Assembly (NCBI GenBank): GCA_029263435.1
Contig: JAJCXL010000385.1
Coordinates: 1-5,515, forward strand
Direction of reading: 5' to 3'
From: Acidobacteriota bacterium
GTDB lineage: Bacteria; Acidobacteriota; Vicinamibacteria; Marinacidobacterales; SMYC01
DNA length: 5,515 bases
The position numbers and the translations under genes were made by a program. Positions within the stretch are counted from its first letter, which is position 1, and each line of letters starts with the position of its first letter. The notes beneath the pieces were generated by a model. The model saw only the letters and a program-made list of their open reading frames with translations. It ran no database searches and was not told the DNA's origin. This document shows, piece after piece, positions 1 to 5,515 of this stretch.

Positions 1-548
1 CGGCTCGCACCTTCGAGCGCGGCGACCATCGCGAGGATACCGGTACCGGTGCCCACGTCGATGACATCCGCCCCCGCGCCGACATAGGCTTCGATGAGCT
101 CGACGCCCAAAGCGGTGGTCTCGTGAGTGCCGGTGCCGAACGCGCGCTCGGGGTCGATCCGCAAGACCGTGCGTTCCGTTAAGACCGGCTCGCACCACGT
201 CGGAAGGACGAAGTAGCGGCTGCCGACGGGAAAGCCTTTGAGGCGGCGCTTCCATTCGAGCAGCCAGTCTCGATCCGGTACGGGAGGGTCCACTCTGCAC
301 GTGAGAGCGGGCCATCGACGCGCCAGGGCTGACGCGATCGGCTCGATCTCCGTCTCGTCCTCGAAGTAGGCGCGCAGAATCCCGGCCGGTACCTTCGAGG
401 CCTCTGATTCGGGGCTAAGGGACGGCTCCATCTGCTCCGAGCCGAGACAGTCGTAGTCTTCGAGAAATGCGGTCGCGATCTCGAGACTCTCCAGCGAGCC
501 TTCGATGGTCAAGACGCGAAACGAGCGAGACGACGATGACGCGCGCAT
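1..548 (-). CDS. prmA: Ribosomal protein L11 methyltransferase PrmA (5' part, cut by window edge)
   Basis: PrmA is an S-adenosylmethionine-dependent enzyme that methylates ribosomal protein L11 in the cytoplasm. I translated this frame by hand from the ATG at 548-546. It stays open for 182 codons to the left edge, so the C-terminal third or so of the usual ~290 residues is missing. Residues ~10-75 fit the N-terminal L11-binding domain. Residues 95-118 (DWLLEWKRRLKGFPVG..YFVLPTW) and 131-145 (IDPERAFGTGTHETT) are PrmA hallmarks. The methyltransferase motif I is at 162-172 (VIDVGTGTGIL). The gene starts 17 nt after the dnaJ stop, so it is very probably co-transcribed, a common arrangement. The start is slightly uncertain: a strong GGGAGG lies directly against this ATG with no spacer, and no better in-frame start is seen nearby. 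The family call is secure. Confidence 0.93.
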   Translation of the reverse strand, partial: MRASSSSRSFRVLTIEGSLESLEIATAFLEDYDCLGSEQMEPSLSPESEASKVPAGILRAYFEDETEIEPIASALARRWPALTCRVDPPVPDRDWLLEWKRRLKGFPVGSRYFVLPTWCEPVLTERTVLRIDPERAFGTGTHETTALGVELIEAYVGAGADVIDVGTGTGILAMVAALEGAS

Positions 549-565
549 CCTCCCATCGCTGCCGT

Positions 566-1699
566 TCAGCCGAACAGCTTTTCGAAGAAGCTCTTTTCCT
601 TGCCGGCCCCGCGATCGCCGAGCTTCGGCGGCTTGGTGATCTCCGCGAGCTGCTCGATGAGAGCGCGCTGGTCCTTCGTCAACTTGGTCGGCGTCACCAC
701 GGACACGAACACGATCTGCTCGCCGTTGCCGCCGCCATCGAGACGGGGGACCCCTTTGCCGCGAATCCGGATCCGGGTACCGGTTTGGGTGCCGGCGGGA
801 ATGTCCACGGACTCCGTGCCGTGGATGGTCGGCACGTCGAGCTCCGCTCCCAAGGCTGCTTGCGGAAACGTGATGGGAAGCTCGAGAAGGATATCTTCGC
901 CGTCTCTTCTGAACATCTCGTGGGGCGTCACGGTGAGCACCACGTAGAGGTCGCCTGCGATACCGCTCGGGCCGGCCTCGCCTTGGCCTCGGACTCGGAT
1001 CCGCGATCCGTTGTCGACCCCGGCCGGAATCTTCAAGGGGAGCTCGCCCTCCTTGACGACATGACCCGTTCCCGAGCAGGTGGCGCAAGGGCTCTCGATG
1101 AAGTGTCCCGTGCCCCGACACTCGCCACACGGACGTGCGACGACGAGAAACCCTTGTTGGTAGCGTACCTGTCCGTGACCTGCGCACGCCGTGCAGGTCG
1201 TCTTGTGGGTACCCTTCCGCGCGCCCGAGCCCTCGCAGCTGTCGCAGAGCTCATTGCGCGGTACGAGGATGCGAGACTCGGTCCCTTTGACGGCTTCATC
1301 GAACGTGATCTCGAGGTCGTAGCGGAGGTCCGCGCCTCGCTGGGGGCGCCTGCGTCCACCGCCGCCGAAAAAGTCACCGAAGATGTCCTCGAAAATGCCG
1401 CCGCCGCCACCGCCAAAAATATCCGAGAACTCGCGAAAGATGTCTGCGTTGACTTGGGGGCCACCGCGCAGTCCCTCGTGGCCGAAACGATCGTAGGTGG
1501 CGCGCTTGTCCTCATCGGAAAGGACACTATAGGCCTCCGCGGCTTCTTTGAAAGAAGCCTCCGCGCTCGCGTTTCCGGGGTTCTTGTCGGGGTGAAACTT
1601 CACCGCGAGCTTTCGGTAGGCTTTCTTTATCTCCTGCGGGCTCGCGTTTCGCTCGATTCCGAGCACCTCGTAGAAGTCTCGTTTCGTCGTACTCGTCAA
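566..1699 (-). CDS. dnaJ: Chaperone protein DnaJ (Hsp40, class A J-protein)
   Basis: DnaJ is the co-chaperone that binds unfolded clients, passes them to DnaK and stimulates DnaK ATP hydrolysis in the cytoplasm. The 377-residue product matches the usual full length. Domains in order: J domain (about 7-72) with the essential HPD at 36-38; Gly/Phe-rich linker (about 95-115); zinc-binding domain with four CxxCxGxG repeats at 152-159, 169-176, 191-198 and 205-212, all eight cysteines present; then the two C-terminal beta-sandwich client-binding domains and a short terminal segment ending KLFG. The start is a TTG at 1699-1697. No in-frame ATG lies near, and the motif AAGAGG sits 7 nt upstream. It follows dnaK by 93 nt and precedes prmA by 17 nt. 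A long open frame on the opposite strand is only a shadow of this gene. Confidence 0.98.
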   Translation of the reverse strand: MTSTTKRDFYEVLGIERNASPQEIKKAYRKLAVKFHPDKNPGNASAEASFKEAAEAYSVLSDEDKRATYDRFGHEGLRGGPQVNADIFREFSDIFGGGGGGIFEDIFGDFFGGGGRRRPQRGADLRYDLEITFDEAVKGTESRILVPRNELCDSCEGSGARKGTHKTTCTACAGHGQVRYQQGFLVVARPCGECRGTGHFIESPCATCSGTGHVVKEGELPLKIPAGVDNGSRIRVRGQGEAGPSGIAGDLYVVLTVTPHEMFRRDGEDILLELPITFPQAALGAELDVPTIHGTESVDIPAGTQTGTRIRIRGKGVPRLDGGGNGEQIVFVSVVTPTKLTKDQRALIEQLAEITKPPKLGDRGAGKEKSFFEKLFG

Positions 1700-1706
1700 A
1701 TGTATG

Positions 1707-1712
1707 CCTCTT
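1707..1712 (-). promoter_or_regulatory. Shine-Dalgarno of dnaJ (decides the TTG start)
   Basis: The minus strand reads AAGAGG here, followed by a 7-nt spacer and then TTG at 1699. This is the only well-placed ribosome-binding motif near the 5' end of the DnaJ frame. The encoded N-terminus (MTSTTKRDFYEVLG) has the family's usual length, so the TTG is accepted as the start. Confidence 0.75.
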
Positions 1713-1752
1713 CAGATTATAGGCTTGGGCCGCGGACCCCGGACCGGTGGTA

Positions 1753-1783
1753 CCGTCGTCGACGTTCGCTTTTCGTCCGACGG
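1753..1783 (-). other. Intercistronic hairpin between dnaK and dnaJ
   Basis: The minus strand can fold CCGTCGGACG against CGTC-GA-CGACGG: 4 inner and 6 outer base pairs, with a 2-nt bulge on the 3' side and a 9-nt loop (AAAAGCGAA). It begins about 10 nt after the dnaK stop. No U-tract follows, so it is not a canonical intrinsic terminator. It could stabilise the dnaK 3' end, act as a processing site or attenuate transcription into dnaJ. The structure is read by eye and its role is inferred. Confidence 0.45.
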
Positions 1784-1792
1784 CGGGTCGGC

Positions 1793-3595
1793 TCAGCCGC
1801 GAAGCATCGCCTGGCCGAGCGCCTCCGCGGTGGTCTCTAGCTGCTCGAGCGCGCCTTTGAGCTCGTCGAGGCCGCCATGATCGATGGCACGCCCCGCCTG
1901 GTCGAGCGCGGAGGTCGCGTTGCTTCGTTCGTCGTCGGTCAGTTTGGACGATAGTAGCTCGAAGGTTTTTCGAGTGCTTTGGGTCAACCCTTGGAGCTGA
2001 GACCCCACCCGCTCGCGCTCTTTCTCACTCACTTCGACCTGGGCTTGTTGCTCGTTTTGGGTGCGAGCTTTATCGACTTCGGACTGGGTCAAGCCGCTCG
2101 CGGCGCGCACCGTGATGTTTTGCTGTCTTCCGGTCGCTTGATCCAACGCGGTGACTTGGACGATGCCGTTCACGTCGATCTCGAATGTGACCTCGATCTG
2201 CGGCACGCCTTTCGGCGCCGGGGCGACGTCGGTGAGCATGAACTTTCCGAGGGACGTGTTCTCGTGAGCCATCGTGCCTTCGCCCTGGAGGACGTGGACC
2301 TCGACTTTGGTCTGGTTGTCCGTGACGGTGGTGAAGATTCGGCTCTTCTTCGTCGGAATGTTGGCGTTTCGATCGATGAGTGGCGTAAAAGTGCCGTCTT
2401 TGGTCTCGATCCCCAGCGTGTGAGGGGTCACGTCGAGAAGGACGAGATCGGTGACCTCGCCTTGAATGATACCGGTTTGGATGGCCGCGCCGATCGAGAC
2501 CACCTCGTCCGGGTTGACGCTCCGGTTGGGCTCCTTGCCGAAGATCATCTGAACGGTCTCGAAGACTTTCGGCGTGCGCGTTTGTCCACCGACCGGAACG
2601 ACGTCGTCCAAGTCGGAGGCCGACAGTCCGGCATCTCGCAATGCGTCCTCGCACGGTTTGCGTGTGCGCTCGAGTAACGGCTCGATCATCTGCTCGAACT
2701 TCGTCCGCGTGAGCACGGTGTTGAGATGCTTGGGGCCGCTTTGATTGGCGGAGATGAAGGGAAGCACCACTTCTGACTGCGCTTGGGTCGAAAGCTCGCA
2801 CTTGGCTTTCTCTGCGGCCTCTTTGAGTCGTTGCAAGGCCATCCGGTCACCGGTGAGATCGATACCGTGCTCGGTTTGGAACTCCTCTACCAGCCAGTTG
2901 ATGATCAGCTGATCGAAGTCCTCACCACCCAGGTAAGTGTCGCCTCCGGTGGCCAGCACCTGGTAGATGCCGTCATTGAGCTCGAGGATCGAGATATCGA
3001 ACGTGCCTCCACCGAGATCGTAGACCGCGACTTTGCCTTGAGCGTTCTCCATCATGCCGTAAGCCAGCGACGCCGCCGTGGGCTCGTTCAGAATGCGTTG
3101 GACCTTGAGCCCGGCAATGGCGCCGGCATCTTTGGTTGCTTGGCGCTGAGAGTCGTTGAAGTAGGCCGGAACGGTAATGATCGCTTCTTCGACCGGCTCG
3201 CCGAGATAGTCCTCGGCAGCGGCTTTGAGCTTCTGCAAGACGATAGCCGCGATCTCGGGCGGGCTGTAGACCTTGTCGTCGATCTGAAGGTGCGCGTCGC
3301 CGTTGGTGGCCTCGATGATCTGATAGGGAAGGACTTTGGAGGCGTTTTGAACTTGCGGAGAGTTGAAGCGTCTCCCGATGAGCCGCTTCACGCCGTAAAC
3401 CGTATTCTGCGGATTGGTCAGCGCCTGGCGCTTCGCGATCTGGCCGACGAGCCGTTCCCCTTTGCTGGTAAACGCAACGATGGACGGGGTGGTGCGCGCG
3501 CCTTCCTGATTCGGAATGACTTGAGGCGTGCCTCCCTCCATCACGACGATGCAGGAATTCGTGGTTCCGAGATCGATGCCGACGACCTTGCTCAA
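1793..3595 (-). CDS. dnaK: Chaperone protein DnaK (Hsp70), tail-less and with a divergent lid
   Basis: DnaK is the ATP-driven Hsp70 that binds and releases exposed hydrophobic segments of proteins. The preferred start is TTG at 3595 (MSKVVGIDLGTT), giving 600 residues. AAGGAG lies 7 nt upstream. An in-frame ATG at 3658 would add 21 basic residues and overlap grpE by 38 nt, without a ribosome-binding motif. The ATPase domain (1-~380) has DLGTT (8-12), catalytic Lys70, Pro143 and Arg151 of the allosteric switch, Glu171, and DLGGGTFD (193-200). It also has the Gram-negative insertion at about 78-100. The linker LVLLDVTP (384-391) leads to the beta substrate domain (~392-498). The helical lid (~500-598) is poorly conserved. 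The protein stops at AMLRG where E. coli DnaK continues with a disordered acidic tail. At the substrate arch, E. coli Met404 and Ala429 align with Lys399 and Val424. It lies between grpE and dnaJ as expected. The family call is certain. Confidence 0.97.
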   Translation of the reverse strand: MSKVVGIDLGTTNSCIVVMEGGTPQVIPNQEGARTTPSIVAFTSKGERLVGQIAKRQALTNPQNTVYGVKRLIGRRFNSPQVQNASKVLPYQIIEATNGDAHLQIDDKVYSPPEIAAIVLQKLKAAAEDYLGEPVEEAIITVPAYFNDSQRQATKDAGAIAGLKVQRILNEPTAASLAYGMMENAQGKVAVYDLGGGTFDISILELNDGIYQVLATGGDTYLGGEDFDQLIINWLVEEFQTEHGIDLTGDRMALQRLKEAAEKAKCELSTQAQSEVVLPFISANQSGPKHLNTVLTRTKFEQMIEPLLERTRKPCEDALRDAGLSASDLDDVVPVGGQTRTPKVFETVQMIFGKEPNRSVNPDEVVSIGAAIQTGIIQGEVTDLVLLDVTPHTLGIETKDGTFTPLIDRNANIPTKKSRIFTTVTDNQTKVEVHVLQGEGTMAHENTSLGKFMLTDVAPAPKGVPQIEVTFEIDVNGIVQVTALDQATGRQQNITVRAASGLTQSEVDKARTQNEQQAQVEVSEKERERVGSQLQGLTQSTRKTFELLSSKLTDDERSNATSALDQAGRAIDHGGLDELKGALEQLETTAEALGQAMLRG

Positions 3596-3602
3596 TGCCT
3601 TG

Positions 3603-3608
3603 CTCCTT
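3603..3608 (-). promoter_or_regulatory. Shine-Dalgarno of dnaK (decides the TTG start)
   Basis: The minus strand reads AAGGAG, then a 7-nt spacer, then TTG at 3595. The motif lies in the 25-nt gap after the grpE stop. It supports the TTG, whose product begins exactly as most DnaKs do (SKVVGIDLGTTNS), over the upstream in-frame ATG at 3658. Confidence 0.8.
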
Positions 3609-3620
3609 GACTTACTGGAC

Positions 3621-4229
3621 TCACTCGCCTTCGCCTTCGCTACCCTGGGACCCGCCATCGGAGCGCTGAGCCACGGTGACCATCGCAGGCCTTAGGAGTC
3701 TGTCCTTGAATCGGTATCCCTTTTGGAATACCTCGACCACGGTGCCGTCCTCGCTGTCTTCGGTCTCGACCCTTCCGACCGCTTCGTGAACATGGGGGTC
3801 GAAGAGCCGACCTCGGGCTTCCACTTCTTCGAGGCCCTGACGGACCAGCGTGTCGCGAAACTGTTTTTGGACGATGGCGACGCCTTGCAGCAGCAAGTCG
3901 TCATCTCTCGCCGGGCCGTTGGTCTCCGCCGCTTCCACCGCTCGTTCCAAATTGTCGAGTACCGGAAGGATCTCTCTGACGATCTCGATGGTCGCGTATT
4001 TCAGGGTCTCTGCTCGCTCCCGCTCTACCCGCTTGCGATAGTTCTCGAGCTCCGCTTGCGTCCGCTGCGCGAGCAAGCGCATGTCCTCGACCTCACGCCG
4101 TAGAAGCTCCTCCGGCGTGGCCGCCTCCTCCAAGTCGCCCGGCTCGCCCTCGTCGTGCAAGGGCTCCTCGGCGTCGACGAGATCCAGGGGCTCCGCTTCT
4201 TCTGTTGTCTTGGGTTGTCTCTTCGTCAT
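3621..4229 (-). CDS. grpE: Nucleotide exchange factor GrpE
   Basis: GrpE works as a dimer that opens the DnaK ATPase domain, releasing ADP so that ATP can bind and the client can leave. The product has 202 residues, normal for the family. An acidic, probably disordered N-terminus (~10-38) is followed by a long helix/coiled coil (~40-85, with the conserved AELENYRKRVERER). The four-helix-bundle region follows (~86-135, with ILPVLDNLERA). The C-terminal beta domain (~136-188) contains the GrpE signature: FDPHVHEAV at 143-151, then GYRFKDRLLRPAMVTV at 171-186. A short Gly/Ser/Glu tail closes the protein. The start is ATG at 4229. No convincing Shine-Dalgarno precedes it; the minus strand there reads CCTGAATACAT. 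It sits 122 nt after hrcA and 25 nt before the dnaK start. In many bacteria GrpE also acts as a thermosensor, which cannot be judged here. Confidence 0.97.
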   Translation of the reverse strand: MTKRQPKTTEEAEPLDLVDAEEPLHDEGEPGDLEEAATPEELLRREVEDMRLLAQRTQAELENYRKRVERERAETLKYATIEIVREILPVLDNLERAVEAAETNGPARDDDLLLQGVAIVQKQFRDTLVRQGLEEVEARGRLFDPHVHEAVGRVETEDSEDGTVVEVFQKGYRFKDRLLRPAMVTVAQRSDGGSQGSEGEGE

Positions 4230-4320
4230 ATGTATTCAGGTTGCTGCCGCGCTCTGCGGTCATTTCTTCCGCGGGACCGAATGGCCGCTCGTCGGAAGTC
4301 CGAAACGCGCGGTTCTTATG

Positions 4321-4357
4321 AGCTAGTGCCCAGCCCTTCTTCTACTGAGCACTAGTT
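4321..4357 (-). repeat. Inverted repeat overlapping the hrcA stop (possible hairpin or operator)
   Basis: The minus strand reads AACTAGTGCTCAG, an 11-nt loop, then CTGGGCACTAGCT. Twelve of 13 positions pair, counting one G-T, and the only mismatch is A-C near the base. The hrcA TAG stop lies inside the first arm. No T-run follows, so it does not look like an intrinsic terminator. The arms carry AGTGCT and GGCACT, which resemble CIRCE half-sites, but in the everted order and with different spacing from TTAGCACTC-N9-GAGTGCTAA. It stands about 90 bp upstream of grpE and could be an attenuator, an mRNA stability element or a non-standard operator. Its function is unknown. Confidence 0.6.
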
Positions 4358-5431
4358 GGTGAGCCCATTACCGGTACGCGCAATGGCGGCGGAAAGTGAG
4401 CTTGCTATGTAGTCGACGACGGAAATGTGTCGCGCGTACTTCATCCGAGTCGGACCCATGATACCGATAGAGCCGAGATTCTGGCTTCCGTTGCTATAGC
4501 GGGCTCCAATGAGTGAGATACCTTCCAGGTCCGGAAGTTGGGCCTCCGAGCCGATGACGATCCGAAACTCGGAGTCTTTCAGGCAGGCCGAGAGAATTCC
4601 CACCAGGCGATGGCGCTCTTCGAGCGTCTCGAACAGTTGCTGGGCGCGCTCGATATTCGAGACGAACTCCGGCTCTCCCAGCATGCGCGAAGTGCCTTCT
4701 ACATGAACGTCCGAGGTGAGCTCGGAGGCGAACGCGGCATCGGCGATCGTGAGCGCGTTGCGCACGAATCCGTTGACGACGTCTTCGATCTCTTTCAATC
4801 GGCGAAGCAAGAGCTCTCGAGCCTCGGTGAGCGTATAGCCCTTGAACTGCTCTTCGAGGTAGCGGGCGCATTTCCGCAGCTCTTCCGCGGTGAGCTCGGA
4901 GGCGAGCTCGACCACTCTGTTGGTGACGTGGCCGGCTTGAGACACCATCACGACCAAGAGCCTCGTGGGTGCCATACGTACGAAGTCCACGTGATGGAGC
5001 ACACCGTTTCTGATGTCCGGGCCGGTCACGAAACCGACCATGCCCGTCATCGAGGCGAGCAGGCTAGACGTGCGGCGCACGAGTCCGTTCAAGCCCGCTT
5101 CGGTCGGTACCATTTGGTCTTCGATCCATGCGCGATCCGCGCGCTCGAGTTGGTTGCCGTCGACGAGAGCGCCGACGTAGAAGCGGTAGCCCTTATCCGT
5201 CGGCACCCGGCCGGCCGAGGTGTGCGGCTGGTACAAGTACCCCATGTCCTCGAGGTCGGAGAGAATGTTTCGAATGGTGGCCGCGGAGAAGCCGCGCTCG
5301 TTGACTTTCGCGAGGGTGCGAGAGCCCACTGGCTCTCCGGTGGTGATGAAGATGTGGACGGCCTGTTGAAGGATCTCACGGCTCCGGGTATCTAGTTCCG
5401 ACGCATCCATCGTCCACTGACCTTTGCTCAT
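4352..5431 (-). CDS. hrcA: Heat-inducible transcription repressor HrcA
   Basis: HrcA is a dimeric repressor of class I heat-shock genes. It normally binds the CIRCE operator and needs GroEL to stay active, so free chaperone capacity sets repression. From ATG 5431 the product has 359 residues, near the family length. The N-terminal winged helix-turn-helix (~13-85) includes EPVGSRTLAKV, SAATIRNILSDLEDMG and the hallmark QPHTSAGRVPTDKGYRFYV at 68-86. A GAF-like dimerisation region with an inserted domain follows. The C-terminal signature IGIMGPTRMKYARHISVVDYIA lies at 322-343. The start is uncertain: TTG 5437, ATG 5431 (weak TTAGG upstream) and ATG 5410 (AAAGG 10 nt upstream, giving MDASELDTRSREILQ) are all in frame. 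The last gives the N-terminus closest to the family norm. It is the first gene of the operon. Confidence 0.96.
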   Translation of the reverse strand: MSKGQWTMDASELDTRSREILQQAVHIFITTGEPVGSRTLAKVNERGFSAATIRNILSDLEDMGYLYQPHTSAGRVPTDKGYRFYVGALVDGNQLERADRAWIEDQMVPTEAGLNGLVRRTSSLLASMTGMVGFVTGPDIRNGVLHHVDFVRMAPTRLLVVMVSQAGHVTNRVVELASELTAEELRKCARYLEEQFKGYTLTEARELLLRRLKEIEDVVNGFVRNALTIADAAFASELTSDVHVEGTSRMLGEPEFVSNIERAQQLFETLEERHRLVGILSACLKDSEFRIVIGSEAQLPDLEGISLIGARYSNGSQNLGSIGIMGPTRMKYARHISVVDYIASSLSAAIARTGNGLTN

Positions 5432-5469
5432 GACCAAGCCTAACCAGACACTATAATCCGTCTAACTGT

Positions 5470-5498
5470 TTTTTACCAAACGGCTTCCGAGTTGTCAA
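5470..5498 (-). promoter_or_regulatory. Sigma70-type promoter for hrcA and the operon
   Basis: On the minus strand a perfect -35 TTGACA (5498-5493) is followed by exactly 17 bp and a -10-like TAAAAA (5475-5470; 4 of 6 match TATAAT). Transcription would start near 5463, leaving a leader of about 30 nt before ATG 5431. A second possible -10, TATAGT (5455-5450), has TTGGTA 18 bp upstream and could be an overlapping promoter. No sigma32-type CTTGAAA/CCCCAT pair is visible. The site is predicted from consensus only. Confidence 0.6.
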
Positions 5499-5515
5499 CA
5501 CGCCGCGACGGAGTC

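Noticed and set aside
467..1840. 457-codon open frame on the plus strand opposite dnaJ
   Set aside because: It is a mirror frame created by GC-rich codon use in dnaJ. It shows no recognisable domain, is rich in Arg/Ala/Leu, and lies over a clear, complete dnaJ.
1966..1975. CIRCE-like half-site GAGTGCTTT inside dnaK
   Set aside because: The partner half at the required 9-bp spacing does not match TTAGCACTC, and the site is deep in coding sequence.
4278..4310. Short perfect dyad TCGGA-CT-TCCGA in the hrcA-grpE gap
   Set aside because: Only 5-bp arms in GC-rich DNA, which is expected by chance. No promoter boxes are placed around it.
4230..4320. Possible separate promoter for grpE (sigma70 or sigma32 type)
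   Set aside because: No TTGACA/TATAAT pair with proper spacing and no CTTGAAA/CCCCAT pair. The best A/T-rich hexamer touches the start codon.
4538..5395. 285-codon plus-strand open frame opposite hrcA, and similar frames opposite dnaK (1979-2677, 2783-3610)
   Set aside because: No family motifs are seen, and each is wholly antisense to a gene with complete signatures. They are shadow frames.
1..5515. Mobile elements, CRISPR arrays, tRNA or rRNA genes
   Set aside because: Nothing resembling these was found. The window is almost filled by five standard chaperone-operon genes.

Overview
The window holds a classical heat-shock chaperone operon read entirely on the minus strand (right to left): hrcA, grpE, dnaK, dnaJ, then the first 182 codons of prmA, which runs off the left edge. 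The proteins are the heat-shock repressor HrcA, the nucleotide exchange factor GrpE, the Hsp70 chaperone DnaK, its J-domain co-chaperone DnaJ and ribosomal protein L11 methyltransferase PrmA. The DNA is GC-rich. DnaK carries the extra segment in its ATPase domain that is typical of Gram-negative bacteria. Together with an hrcA-led operon this suggests a Gram-negative bacterium outside the enteric group, for example a deltaproteobacterium in the broad sense (Myxococcota or similar) or another GC-rich phylum. The sequence alone does not fix the taxon.

Layout from the right: 5438-5515 is a non-coding leader with a sigma70-type promoter for hrcA (TTGACA, 17-bp spacer, TAAAAA). hrcA ends at 4352, and an imperfect 13-bp inverted repeat overlaps its stop codon. 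A gap of about 120 bp leads to grpE (4229-3621). dnaK most likely starts at a TTG at 3595, 25 nt after grpE. dnaK ends at 1793, followed by a 93-nt gap with a hairpin. dnaJ also starts at a TTG (1699) behind a good Shine-Dalgarno. prmA begins 17 nt after dnaJ. No gene-free stretch exceeds 300 bases.

The genes work as one unit. DnaJ delivers substrates to DnaK and stimulates its ATPase, GrpE exchanges ADP for ATP, and HrcA represses the operon when chaperones are plentiful. PrmA is a common downstream passenger of dnaJ and methylates L11.

I see no undescribed system. The points worth a second look are modest: no recognisable CIRCE operator although hrcA is present, the inverted repeat at the hrcA-grpE junction, a DnaK with no acidic tail, a divergent lid and altered substrate-arch residues, TTG starts for the two main chaperones, and a possible divergent promoter facing out of the window.
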